From Scalesia atractyloides (Eukaryota; Streptophyta; Magnoliopsida; Asterales; Asteraceae): 64,000 nucleotides of DNA. Positions 23,920 to 36,012 of the stretch are shown piece by piece. The stretch lies in contig CAMTDV010000002.1 of the NCBI GenBank assembly GCA_947069175.1, positions 9,031,054-9,095,053 of the forward strand, given 5' to 3'. The notes under the pieces were generated by a model, which made no database searches, was not told the DNA's origin, and saw nothing but the letters and a program-made list of their open reading frames with translations. Every line of letters starts with the position of its first letter. Positions within the stretch are counted from its first letter, which is position 1. The position numbers and the translations under genes were made by a program.

Positions 23920-26135
23920 TGTCACACCCCAACCGATGGCGGAAACATCAGAGTGAGACGGAATAGATTGCTCATTACACATAACACTACTTGCGACAAT
24001 AGTTAACTCAAAACGGATTTCATTTCATATCACAAATTGTAAACATGTTACAAGGAAATTCAAATTACAACAATTAATAGTCGAGTACTACGAGTTCAAT
24101 AAATCAATATATCCTAATCTAGTATTTCTTGTGTGTTTCTATGTCATCCCTACTAGATCCGTCATAAGCATCATTATCAACTTGTAACATGTTAAAAATA
24201 TGGTTCAACGCAAAAGCATTGGCGAGTACACATAGCATAAGTATAAAAGAGTTTACTCAAATCCACATAGCAATTGTATACAAGGTAAACTAGCATGCAA
24301 AACTAATTATCAATCCCAAGTGTCCACATAGCAATTGTATACAAGGTAAGCTAGCATGCAAAAATAATTGTCAATCCCAAGTGTCCACAAGAATTAAGTG
24401 TCCCTCGTCACAACAAAGTAACGAGACTATTTTAAGAATAAGAATAAGAATAAGCTTAAGCTTAACAATACCCTGACGGGCGGTGTGCTACTCCTATAGC
24501 GCTATATATGTTAAGTTCGTGCTAGCGAAGTTAATGACAATAAGCATGTATGTATCTAGCATGAACCTAAGCATAACAATAAGCATACATAACGGATCGA
24601 GTGTATAAAGTATAGTGTGTATTTGTGTGTTTTGTAAGAAAACATGTTACAACCCAAATTGTGTAAAAGGAAAATGGTTCAAGTGTACTCACGGTTTTGC
24701 AAGCTTCCACTTGAGTATTCCATGAAGGGTTTGGAGAGTTGGAGGAACACCGAGTTATCCTACATGAGGAAAACGTAGGTTGGTAAGTATTCGGATGATA
24801 ACGGAGGATTAGGAATTTAAATGTACCAAAGTATGTATATGAGAAAATAATCACCTAGACTTAATACTCGTTTTTGACACTATAATACCCATTCGGGTTG
24901 ATGTGTTTTCATGAGTTAAGATACCCATTAGAATCGTAACGAGAAGTTAAGTACTTAGGTGATGTAACCCAGTACCATGACAGATAATCATTTGATTATC
25001 ATCAAGGGTCCGGTTAGTGTGTGTATATATAGATTATATAGTATACGGAATAAGTATATCATATATGTTATGGAAGTTCATAGAAGTCATGCATGGCAGT
25101 AGGAGGATAACCTTCCTTTAACCTATTTCGTATTGTTCACCAATGAACAAGTTGTCACAAGGACAACAAGGATGGTCATGAATAAGTTAAAATGAAAATA
25201 AAAGTTGTAAAATATTCAAAATCATCAAGTGAGGTGGTGGATTTGAAGGTAGGGTAGCCAAAGCACCAAGTAGTCGCATACTACCAACTCAAGTCTTGTT
25301 TTAAGAACAGGCTTGGAAGGATACAACACTTGTGGGTTAAAACACCATTAAAACGGAAGGTTCTTACACTTGTGAACTTAAATATGGTGATGTTCCATGT
25401 TGGTTTTCCATGGAAAACCTATGGAACACTCCTAGAGGTGTTCCAAGTGTTAAGAAGGAAGAAAGAGTAAAGAAGGGAGGTAGAAGTGAGTTAGAACTCA
25501 CTTGAAAGTCTTGAACTTTCTGGATGGAATTGAGAGAGTTTTAGAGAGAGAGATGAGTGTTTGAGGTGTGAAGTGAGTGTGGGAGGAGGTGGGTATTTAA
25601 TGTTGAGGTTTAGGGATGAGTTAGGTGAACATTAAATGAATGAAACACACTAAACAAACAAACTTTTGCCCAATCCATGAGCTAGTTGCAACAATCTCCA
25701 GACTATGCCCTCTGGCGGGCCGCAAGAGAGGGAAAGGATGACGGTCGCGGGGCACGAGAGATGTTAATCCGGAAACTTGTCTGATTTTTGTCATTTTTAG
25801 TCCCTGAACTTAGTTTTTCCTTCATCTCATGCTAAAACTTGGTATTTTTGCATGTTTTTAAGTGTATAACGTATATGTAAGTATATTTTAGGTATCGAGT
25901 ATGTATGTATGAGCATTTGCACTTATAACAAGTATCAGTTTGTATGTAAACACGTATTTAACAATTCAATGCATGTAAGACAAGTATGTATCAAGTATAA
26001 ATTTTATTACAATTCAAAGTCTCGGATTACAAGATTGGGAAAGTGAAATACGAATGCAATACGAATACAAGTTTCCATAAATAGAAATACGATTACACTT
26101 TCTATAAGGAAAATACGAAAAAGTGAGGCGTTACA
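23920..26135 (-). mobile_element. Solo LTR, gypsy family E
   Basis: On the minus strand it starts TGTAACGCCTCAC and ends GGTTGGGGTGTGACA. A perfect 5-bp duplication CCCAC flanks it (23915-23919 and 26136-26140). At 2216 bp it contains no pol or gag. Two similar segments 'ccacatagcaattgtatacaagg' are repeated in tandem near 24263-24350. A GC-rich block near 25705-25760 resembles the palindromic block in family A LTRs. It splits the antisense RT-associated ORF in the first intron of CPS copy 0. Confidence 0.93.
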
Positions 26136-26473
26136 CCCACCATGAAATCGCTACCCCCTAAGCCCATAAGGGAGGAAATCCCTATTAGATCCACACACTC
26201 ATGTGTTCCTCCTATCTATCCAAATACCAAAATGTCGGTTGGTCGAATGGTAGATCTTCCTTCCAAAGGGTCAGTTAAGAAATTCACTGGTGCCTCTTTG
26301 TTAGCAGAACTCTCAGCACGCCTAAATATGTCAAAATGGACATCGGTAACCAAATTATGTCGGAACTTGAACCCTAGGAGCTCTATACAATGAAATGCAT
26401 GTTCCCTCAAAGAGTACAAACACGTCTTATAACAAACATGGCATAACCTATCAACCGGAAATAAAGGAATCAT
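26136..26473 (-). pseudogene. Upstream part of the RT-associated ORF
   Basis: The minus-strand ORF holds SLREHAFHCIELLGFKFRHN followed by KEAPVNFLTDPLEGR and RPTDILVFG, then a TAG. After that stop the same frame continues towards the LTR with a Gly/Asp-rich VDLIGISSL segment. It joins in phase with 23640-23919 when the solo LTR and one target copy are discounted. The block is a C-terminal region that follows the RT domain in some plant pol-like proteins; the RT domain itself is absent. Function unknown. Confidence 0.45.
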
Positions 26474-26740
26474 GAGATGCTACTTAAGGATAGTACGGTA
26501 CTCCACTAACAACATGTGCTGACGTAACCCATCTACAAGTATAACGAGAAGAAAATCTTAGGTATGTGGTGCTCGTAGACACTCAAAAACGACTTTTTGT
26601 CTAAAGGGCAAGTCAAACTCTACCTCGATGTCATAGACAATTTTCTCATTATTTTACTAAAAATTATTTCTCATTTACATATTTATACAAGCTAACAAAC
26701 ATATTTAAAACATTAATTAACTTAAACAATCAACTTAATC
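26474..26740. other. Short spacer, nothing recognised
   Basis: No ORF or repeat that I can name. The last part merges into sequence homologous to intron 1 of the CPS gene. Confidence 0.5.
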
Positions 26741-27167
26741 CAAAAGATTGGTTTTCCAAAGTATTGTTTAAATTTCATCAAAGTGATTACAAAAATTATT
26801 GAACTTACTTATATATGTGTTGATTCAGCTTACAATTTTGTAGGTCACGTAAAATCTGAAAATTTTCAGTGCTAAACGTTCTTCATGCCCGACAACAAAA
26901 GGTATAATAAAGTAGTTACCTTAAACATGAAAAATCCAAATGTATAATAAAAGTTTATTAACATTAAAATTGTTATGTGTACAGCTCACGAAGTTTATTA
27001 TGGGTGCCATGTGCCTTTGTCCTAATCTTATAACATGATGTAAGAAGTGATATAACATAGTGACTTGTCCTTAGTAGATGAGGATCATGCAATCAAGAAG
27101 TATTTCAATTGCTTGATGCCTCAAGACTATGGGAATTCGACTGCGCCTCAATTGCTTGATGCCTCGG
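26741..27167 (+). pseudogene. Intron 1 end, exon 2 and part of exon 3 of CPS copy 0
   Basis: From about 26741 the sequence matches the end of CPS intron 1 (compare 61060-61169). Exon 2 is 26844-26901, with acceptor ...TTTTGTAG and donor GGTATA, against 61170-61226 in the intact copy. It reads HVKSENFQC then a stop. A piece of exon 3 ('gaggatcatgcaatcaagaa', 27080-27099) follows and matches 61493-61512. A 17-bp word CAATTGCTTGATGCCTC is duplicated at about 27107 and 27149. The gene ends abruptly at 27168, where element D begins. Confidence 0.7.
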
Positions 27168-28984
27168 TAAAATGCCCAAAATCCATGAAAGTTAAAAATG
27201 CCAAAAGGTTTGAAGTATTACCTTCACAACGTAAATTTTGACCAAAATATCCTTATATTTAGTTATAAGGATCGTCATCGTTCAATCCTTTTTAATAACT
27301 TCAAACCAACTACAAAACCACAAGTATCAATTTGATGTACTTACAAAAGACAAAAATATAAAATTTGCATTTACAAACCCAAAAAGTTTTGACCCGTTTG
27401 ACATAAAACGTAATCGGAAGCGCATAAAGAGCATTAAGATGTGTTCGTCCAAAACTCGGCAATCCTAGACATGCGATTTACCTATCATTCACATTACAAA
27501 AACATGATTAGTAAGTACGTACCAATAATCACTTAAACTACATTGTTGATATTATCATTTCATATTGACCCGTTAGCATGATTATTCTCTTATAACATAC
27601 TTTATGTATTCAATTCATTTGTTTCACAATTCAACTTCAACAAGTTTACCTTTCATCCATTCCATCATCATTCTAATTTTCATCCTTCATCTATTCCATT
27701 CATTTTGGGTCAATATCCAAACATTCTCATAAATTATTATCTTGGATTGTTTGACCCATTCATATCAAATCTACATGACAACCATTTCATTCTCATAATA
27801 ATTCATTCATCTTAGTTCGATTAACAATGAATCATATTATACCCAAAACAATTATCCATAACTTCTATTCATTCTCATCCGTAAGTAACGGGTGTAAACG
27901 TATCTTTTACTTTCGCATTCCTAATGATTACTTCAAGCTCAACTCATCAATTTACTATATTTATACTACCACTTTCAACTAGAATCAATACAATGAAATA
28001 TCATCTTGAATTATATTAAAATACACGAAGTTCATACGAACTTATCTTTATCTTGCTTTGTTTGCGACTCGGATTGGTTTATGCTCTCTTCCTTTACTCC
28101 TACAATGTTATGCCCATATTTTCAATTCCATGCTTCTATCTCATATTTACATTACATAGAGGGCCAACTAATCATTATTTTTCCAATCTAAATCATTTAA
28201 CTTCATAATAATATGGATTCATCATCTTTACATAAAAACTACTACTCAAGGCATTTTATCAAACACTTGGTATGCGTACAATAAACAAAGCATGATGTAC
28301 AAGGATCTTATGCACAAATCTTACTAGTTCATGTCAACATCATCATCTTTAACTAAATTCACAAAACTTTCATACTAAATTAACTTCATTAACAAATATT
28401 CATTACAAACAACCTCATACATGATCATTACACTAATTTGCACATTCATTATCATCATCATCTTCACATCACTACTACTACAAATGGGTTTTTCATCAAA
28501 GCATCAAGGTAACCAGAATTTTAAGCATGATATTGTCATTCTAATTTCACATAATTTCATGGAGTTCTTAGAAACCCATTTCATACAAAACCATCAAAAC
28601 ATAAAATTCTACTTACCTTGTGTTCTAATGTGCTTAGATGATCGAATCTAAGTGGTCATGCAGTGAATTTGGCCATGATGTCTCTTCCAATTTCTTGATT
28701 TTGTTAAGATGAGGGTTGTTCCCTCTTTTTTTCTTGCTCCTGGCGACAACCACACACACAATTAGTGTGTGTGGTGTGTGTTTTGGTTATTTTATAACTT
28801 AACTTTCATTCTTTCCATATTTGGTCCCTCAAGTATGAACATTTATTTTTAAAAGGCTAAAAGCTTATTCTTTTAAGTTAGAATTCTCATTATACCCTAA
28901 TTAGGTTCACACTCCTAGTTATTACTTGTAGCATATTCAAATAATAAATATATGTGTGCATAATTAGATTTTTGGGGCGTTACA
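27168..28984 (-). repeat. 3' LTR of element D
   Basis: 1817 bp, TGTAACGCCCC at 28984 on the minus strand to ...GGGCATTTTA at 27168. It is full length against the solo copy at 17942-19737. The final CA is mutated: the + strand has TA where the other LTR has TG at 51627. A CA/GT-rich stretch lies at about 28748-28785. Confidence 0.9.
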
Positions 28985-29006
28985 AGTCCACCCTCCTTAA
29001 AGAAGG
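28985..29006 (-). promoter_or_regulatory. Polypurine tract region of element D
   Basis: The minus strand reads CCTTCTTTAAGGAGGGTGGACT immediately before TGTAACGCC; the AAGGAGGGTGG purine run is the plus-strand primer. Confidence 0.8.
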
Positions 29007-29323
29007 TTTCGTCCCTGAAACCAGAATACATACCAAATAAAGTCGGGTAAAACTTTCGCATTTCATCCTCTGGTTCCTAAGTGAAATCCGATCCTTTACA
29101 GTGTTGCCATTGAATTAACACTTGCTTAACTTCCTTTTTACGAAGGATCTTTACTTTGGAATCTTTTATAGCTACTGATCTTTCGATATAATTCATGCTT
29201 TCGTCAAACACAATGTCATCAACAGGTATGTGTGCCGTTTCATCCGTAAGGCACTTCCGTAATTATGACACGTGAAAGGCGTTGTGAATGCCATCTAATG
29301 CTGGGGCAGCTCTAATCGATAAG
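29007..29323 (-). pseudogene. pol: Integrase tail with chromodomain-like end, element D
   Basis: The minus-strand frame reads ALDGIHNAFHVS, a stop, then LRKCLTDET and a basic region. It ends with VLIQWQHCKGSDFT, a stop, and EPEDEMRKFYPTLF. This is the same type of tail as element A (13300-13434). It begins exactly where the Athila LTR ends at 29324 and continues from the integrase core at 46650. Two in-frame stops show it is dead. Confidence 0.85.
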
Positions 29324-30491
29324 TGACATGAAGTTGTAGTCTCATGTAAAGTTAATCCAACTACTACTAATAGCTAGCGGTAAGTGGGTATCGAACACAG
29401 TGAGTTTGTGGAATATGTGTTATTTTAACTTTATACTAAATTGACTAATTAATCTAAATGCAAGAAAATGAATTCAGGATTTTTGGTGATTTGGTTTTAA
29501 AATTAAATAAAATGCAGTTCAACTATTGATTGTCAAATAGATTAGCAGCAAGTAATCATCCTAAGTTTAAGGTTTCAATTAACACTTGTGTTTTAAATCC
29601 AACTAGAAAGAATCACATAGACATGACTCGTGCATGACTATTTGTTCGTGATAAAAGGGAACTAAGTACTCGGATTACAAAGATGCGAGGTTGTTACCCG
29701 ATGACCAATTAACCAATATCCAACCCTAAACCCTCCCGTGATATCTCAATTGTCAACGACACCAAGAACGTACGAGGATCAAAACATCAATCAACAATTT
29801 ACAAACAAATATTCAAACACCATAATAAACTACAACATTGCAAGTCTGTTATTCTAGAAATTAAAGGTAAAAACACAATTATTTCAAGCAAACCTTCCAC
29901 CTAGGATGATCACAATGAGTTTAGCCACTCATGGTCTTGCAAATCATCACACTTTCAAATGTTATGTTCATAGGAATCATAAAAACCAAACAAATGTTAG
30001 AAATCGTTCTTGGACCAAGTAACACACTCAAAATCGCCTCCTCACTCTGCCAAAACGTCTCCAATGATGGATATATCAAAAGACTCTTGAAAACCGGTTT
30101 AAAGAGGGCAGTTACACTTTTCTCGCAGGTCGCCACCGTAAGCTACGTTGCCCACCATAGCTTACGGTGGTCAAAACTTTCCTTACGGCCCCAAGAGACT
30201 GGCTTACGGTGCATAGAAGAATCAGACACCATCGTAAGCTACGATACCCACCATAGCTTACGGTGGTCAGCAGTTTTTCCATTTTTGTTCTTTTATCAAT
30301 TCTCCAAGTCTTCATCTCCTCTTAGTCAAGTGCAAGCTGCCATCAAAGCACGTTAAAATCGCTTGTTTATGCTCTTCGGTACCTGCAAAGCCATATACAC
30401 CGTATTTATCAAATCCTAATTATTAACCAAATTAAGTGCGTAATATTGATCGATTAAAGCACTTGAGGGTTGTCCAATGGACCACCCGTCA
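29324..30491 (-). repeat. 3' LTR of the Athila element
   Basis: It aligns with 45470-46649 nearly throughout. It contains two copies of a long palindrome built on CCGTAAGCTACGG (about 30133-30170 and 30229-30267). A CCCTAAACCCTCCCG stretch near 29725 is telomere-like by chance only. Confidence 0.92.
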
Positions 30492-32083
30492 CATCCCCAC
30501 ACTTAACCGTTGCTTGCCCCAAGCAACACATTAATAACATTTACAAGCTTAAAAGTGATCGAAGTGTGAACCAAACACAAACATGTCGTCCAATTGGTAA
30601 TTCACCATCATACCAAATGACACACCCCTCATAATAACTCTCCTCTCGGTGACAAAAAAAAAGTTACTAGCAAGATTGTGCTAGATCACTCAATGCGAGT
30701 GCGTGATTGTGCGACAATAAGCTTGTGTAATAATCAAATCTCCACCTGCAAAATGCCTAACATGCTTGCGAATCAAAAGAACTTTCGGGTTGGAACAAGG
30801 CTATGTGTAAGGGTGAGAATTGGTGGGATATATGTGCATGTAGCTCATTGAATCGACCTAGTTTTATTATTACAAATAAATGAAAACAACCATTACTACT
30901 TACACAACTTCACTAACTTTTTCCTTTTTAAAAAAAACTATTAACTACAAACATTGAACAAAGAGCACATACACATCAACATAACACTACATACTAAACT
31001 CCTAAACCGGGTCGATCAATAGGTAGAGTTTTTGTAGGACATAGGCTTGGGTTACAAATGAATGGTATTAAGCTCAATTTTGGCTACTAATGACCAAACA
31101 GCCGTCCCTCTCACTACCAAGCTCATATATTTATCTTAGGAGGTCCAACCCCCCAAACCCACACTCTCACACATCTCGACGAGGCTACCTAAATGCCCTT
31201 ATCATCTTCACAAGCATGTTACACCTAGGTTTCGACAAGCATATAGTACACAAGTTCTATTAACACAAATCACACATTGCCACTCAAACCAAAGAAATAA
31301 TTTCTAGTAAGCATACATGTGGCCCAAAAACTCACCATGAACGGATAAAAAGGGATACCGATGTGTCATGTTGAGTAATGTTAAATTTCAAATTTGACAA
31401 GTGTTTCACTTTGTTTAAAAATATTCAAAATCTCAAAAATTTCCCCCATCCCCACACTTGTGATACATTGACCTCAATGTATTGCTTTGAAGGAAACGAT
31501 CACTAAAACTACCTCGACCTCACTTCTAGCTCAACTCTCAAATCCCAAATTTCTTTTTGGTTTTTTTTATAAACACAAATGAACACCACCTGACTACCAC
31601 AACCCATAACATGAATATCAACCACAATACACCACCCTTCCACCCAACCACAAACAAAACACAATAATGTTTACAATAATATACAAAAGAAGAACACCAC
31701 CTGACTAATAGTAGCACGACTGAGGAGGTCCAAAGATGGATGTCATCATCTCTAAAAACTCTCCAAATGCAAATGCGCCGCTTCCACTACCACTTCAACC
31801 TTCACCATGAACGGATAACAACCTGATCATGTGTCTACACTGATGCAGCTGTTACGCTCTAACCGGAATAGACGTTTCCCATGGATTCTTTGATATCTCA
31901 CCGGGGATGTTGCCAAATATCACCACACTTGAATCATTGCCTCCGTGAGGATTAAAGCGTATGAACCTGCCACAACACAAACACACACCAAACGAAACTA
32001 ACCAAAGTACACTACTCTACATCCTCGACTACCTCCCGAGAGCGCTAAGTTTTAGGTCTTCAGCCAGACCGTACCTGACGTAC
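30492..32083 (-). other. Athila 3' non-coding region
   Basis: The minus strand ends in a purine tract GTTAAGTGTGGGGATG (30492-30507) against the LTR. A second AAGTGTGGGGATG occurs at 31444-31460 within a segment also present in the neighbouring Athila-like element (52064-52080). No intact ORF. The position where RT, RNase H, integrase and ORF3 should lie is occupied only by this region, which implies a deletion of several kb. Confidence 0.65.
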
Positions 32084-32869
32084 TCAAGGTGGTTCAAATG
32101 AACCCTTGCTTTCCCATTTCTCTCCATATTCCATCCAATTTCTTGGAAAGTTTGTAGTTTCACGCCAATTGGGGTCAAATTCAGCCTCATCACCCCATCT
32201 AATCCCACCATCGGATGGTTTTCCTTTGCCCGCTCTCCTGCTCACACTAGCCTTCCTCCTTGCCTGATTTTCACCGTTCTTCAACTCAAACCTATACAAC
32301 TCAACACCACTTGCAATTGACCTAACTATGCTAACACATGAAACATGTTCGTTAGAAGCAACTGTGTGACTCAAGTCATTAACAAGATCGTAATAAATGG
32401 ATTTTAAAAACACATTAAAGTACAACTTACGATTTTCACAATTCATGGTGACCATTCCGTTTCTGCATTCGATTTGAGCATTTGCCTTATACAAGAATGG
32501 ACGACCCAACACTACATGCGGTTGCTTGTAAGTCTTCGATGGTGCGTAGTCGATTACCATAAAATCCACCAGGTAGTAAAACTCACCCAATTGTATCACT
32601 ACGTCTTTCACAACCCCTCGGGGTTGCTTCCAACTCGCATCCGCGAACACCGCCATACGATCAATCTCATGTAACTGACCAAAGTAGTACTGGTCATACA
32701 GGCTACCCGGGAGAACGTTCATCCCTGCTCTGTAATCCAAAAATGCTTTGTGTATCTTGAACTTCCCAACTTGAATCAGCATAACTGGTTCCCCTGCATC
32801 ACTTCCACCTCTCTCGACACTTGTTTCATTCACACTACAATCACATGAACAATAGAAGCAGTTAAACAT
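32084..32869 (-). pseudogene. Athila aspartic protease region
   Basis: A 261-codon frame. The first third has FLDYRAGMNVLP at the place of the D-x-G-A active site, with Arg for the Gly. The middle has the paired segment VVIQLGEFYYLVDFMVIDY and VVLGRPFLYKANAQIECRNG, typical of Athila protease. The tail is basic and has no RT. An active-site glycine replacement makes activity unlikely. It continues the gag frame across element B. Confidence 0.8.
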
Positions 32870-33131
32870 TTATCATTTTTAAGAAGGAAACTTATCCTGT
32901 TGATCGGTATGTTCTTTAACATTTATGTAAAACAGGTTCCAAAAACCCACTCCGTTGAGAACTCAAGTAATTATTAAAAGTTCGTTACGCATTTATTTAT
33001 TAGTGTTACTTATTTTTTTTTTTATGGTTAACAAATAAATTTCATAATCAAAATCTTAATTAATAAAAGAATAAATGATAATTATATAATAAAACCTTAA
33101 AATAATAAAGAAAATATAAAATAAAAATAAA

Positions 33132-33159
33132 GGGGCGGTCGGGTTTCGGACCCGGGTCC
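33132..33159 (-). repeat. Reverse tRNA T-arm-like block in LTR B (5' copy)
   Basis: The minus strand reads GACCCGGGTCCGAAACCCGACC, close to a T-arm/B-box (canonical GGTTCGAAWCC). The 3' LTR has the better-preserved version at 38558-38586 (CGGGTTCGAAACCCG). Related to the fuller tRNA-like block at 41484-41563 in LTR C. Confidence 0.6.
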
Positions 33160-33786
33160 CCATCAAGCACACACACGGTTTACATCACTACACTACACAC
33201 ACATATCTGAATTAATTCCAAACCAAATAAATCTTATATCGACACAGCTTACTGAAATCAAATTTGAAACAACCGCCGGCAACGTCTGTAAGTCCCAACC
33301 CACCATCAAAAATCGTTTCAATCTCGAATTAAACCTCTAAAGACTGATTCCAATCACACGTTAAGGTACATCATAACTCATTTCGGTTACCAATTATGGT
33401 GGTAATCAATCTTTGACCAAAAACATTTAAAACCGATTCCGAAACTGAAACTACACTTGAACCTATAAATAGAGACCCTCGCATTCCTATTGAACTAGGC
33501 CACACACTCTCAAACTCTTTCTAAAACTCTCTGAAGTTTCAAGTCACCGGAATTTTGGTGAAGTCGCCGGAGGAGTCGCCGGAGGTATCACCGGAAATAT
33601 CGACCACTTCCGTTTCGGTATAAATCTATCTTTTCTATTTTGGTGTCGCATATATTCTGTTATAAATAAATCTAATCATCTAAATTCATATGGTTTATAA
33701 ATAAACAGTGGGGTGTGTATCAGTGGGTTTATAATGAAGAAGATGAAGTTTTATGTATGTATAAATATAATTAATTTCGCTATTTC

Positions 33787-34168
33787 ACACACAATCCAGT
33801 GGTGGACTGTGTGCAATTATAAGGCATACGTCCCGAGTTCGAATCTTGTGCATGTCTAGCTTTCTGAAATAAAAACCATTTTTTTTAAAAGTATTCAGGG
33901 CATCTTCAAGGAGTTGATAAATATAATATGATTTCAAATAATACTGGGTTAGACACCCAGCCCAGTTGGTAAGGCTGGGTGCAAATAGAGTAAAGGTCAC
34001 GGGTTCGATGGTTTTAAAATCTTTTTAAATTAAATAATTTTTGTAATAACCTAACGTATATATAAGATTAATTAAATTAGAGATTATTCTGGGTTAGACA
34101 CGTAGCTCAGTTGGTAGAGCTGCGTGCACGTATACGAGAGGTCACGAGTTCGAACCTCACACGCTGCC
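33787..34168 (+). repeat. Three tRNA-like modules in LTR B (5' copy)
   Basis: Module 1 (33787-33856) has CAGTGGTGGACTG then CGAGTTCGAATC. Module 2 (33946-34012) has CCCAGTTGGTAAGGCTGGG then CGGGTTCGATGG. Module 3 (34091-34168) has a canonical A-box TAGCTCAGTTGGTAGAGC (34103-34120) and B-box-like GAGTTCGAACCTC (34146-34158). Modules 2 and 3 start GGGTTAGACAC. Acceptor and anticodon stems are not convincing, so these are not tRNA genes. Confidence 0.75.
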
Positions 34169-35176
34169 AAAATCTAATATGATCCAACCGGTCAGACCTG
34201 ACAAGGTCACTATTCTTTTATATTTTATATTTTTATTTTATTTTATTAATTTCATTTAAAAATCATTTGCAATGCTTAAAAACAAGACTTTTTAGGTTTT
34301 AAAACCTCCATTAAATACCACAAAAATAACTTAAAAAATCTAATAAAAAGCATTAATTAAAATATTAACTATTACTTATTTATTTAAATATTACGTTATT
34401 ATTTAGGCTAGTTTTCTCTCGTGGTTAAATCCCAACTCGTGCACGTTCGTCGCCAAATCAAGGAAACGCACCCACTGTGAGTGAATCCTTACAAATTCCC
34501 CATTTTATTCATGTGTTGGGGTGTATCATGTGTCGTTTCGTATATTTCGTTTATTTAAACACTTGTGCTATTACCATTATATGATCTAACGTGTGATCTA
34601 AATGTTATTTGTTGTATTGTGTGTTTACATGTTTGTCAGTTGGGTGCAATCATTCACATTTGGCCCATCAGTTCCTCGTTGGAGACGAGTTGAGCATCAG
34701 GTGCCTCATTAGATCGGCTTCGTTTGATTGAGCCTTGATCTCATTGTTCATTATTTGTCATGCTTGTGTGTACATTGATTGATAATATGTGGTTTGTGGT
34801 TAGATTTACATATCCGTTTACTCATATTTGGTTTATGCACATTTTTTTAATAACCAATATAACTAATTCTTCAAATGTTTAAATAAGATTCACTCGCCAA
34901 CTTTTGTTGACCCAAAACCCTATTTTTCTACACATGATACAGGTGGACAGGTTGAAGCAAGGAACATATAGGAAATTGCCTAAGAAGAAAAAAACAAAGA
35001 AGTCATGAATGTTGTGTTTAAAACATATTGTGCTTATATGTATACGTGTTGGTTATAATTTATCCTTTAAATTGGAAGTAATAAATATGAAACTTTATTA
35101 TAGTAAATGTCATGAGCTTTGATGAAAACCCAATCATGCCCCGACTTTTATTTCCGATGCGGGTCAGGGTGTGACA

Positions 35177-36012
35177 GATTGGTATCAGAGCTTTTGACTA
35201 TAGGGATATAGGATAAGTTATTAGACCCTTAGAGCTTATACTATAGTCGATTAGATTTTTAATTGCTTATATGGTTACATGCAAACTCATGATGTTTATT
35301 TGTTTCATATTTTTTACACACACAAATGCATGCAAGCACTTCCACTATCATTTTGTGTGATACTTAATGAATTAAACATATTGTCAAACATAACATGCTT
35401 ACATATACATTTATCACGCACGTTTCAATTCTCACATATTTAAAGCATTCTCATATTTCCTTATTCAAGATTTTGTCACGTTTTCATTTTTCGATCTCAT
35501 CAAAGTGAGTTCTACGACGGGCATGTAGTAACTAGAAGGGTACAAGTACCGGTAGTCGAAACGTCCTGTCTAGGTTGGCAATCGTATAAATCCAATATAA
35601 CAGATTAGTTTGCCTACCTGGAGACTATGAGAGTACGAAGGACCTATTAGGCCAAATCATGCCACACCAAACGTCGTGTGAACTAACCCCACTTTGAGTT
35701 GTCACTGTGTCTACACCTGGACACCCTCCGACCTTATACTTTGCGATCATGTTTTACGATTTTTATTCGGGTGGCGTGAATGTTAACAGGCCAACACCAA
35801 TGTGAACCCTACCAAAGCCCAGTAGTCATGGGGGCCCACATGACTACCAAGGCCAAGTGGGGACATATGGGGGCCCAAACATGAGCAAAGCCCAAAACAT
35901 CCTATGGATTTAGCAATTTATTTTCTTCATTTGTTTTGTGAATGTTCATTTCTAAATACGACACATGACACCTATACGTCAAACTTATACTCTCGGTACG
36001 TATTCCTTGTAG
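35177..36012 (+). other. Element B leader
   Basis: It begins with the primer site TGGTATCAGAGC (35180-35191). No ORF of note before the gag ATG at 36013. Confidence 0.8.

Larger units (their letters stand above)
32915..35176 (+). repeat. 5' LTR of element B
   Basis: It starts TTTAACATTT (mutated from TGTAACATTT in the 3' copy) and ends AGGGTGTGACA. Compared with the 3' LTR it lacks about 12 bp including 'gggttaga' near 33788 and has a slightly different sequence near 33705-33740. It contains the tRNA-like modules listed separately. Confidence 0.93.

Noticed and set aside
29718..29740. Interstitial telomere repeat
   Set aside because: AACCCTAAACCCTCCC is less than three units and is present in both Athila LTRs, so it belongs to that element.
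34091..34168. tRNA gene
   Set aside because: The A-box is canonical and the T loop is close, but acceptor and anticodon stems do not pair. The block is repeated with the LTR, so it is a tRNA-like LTR module.
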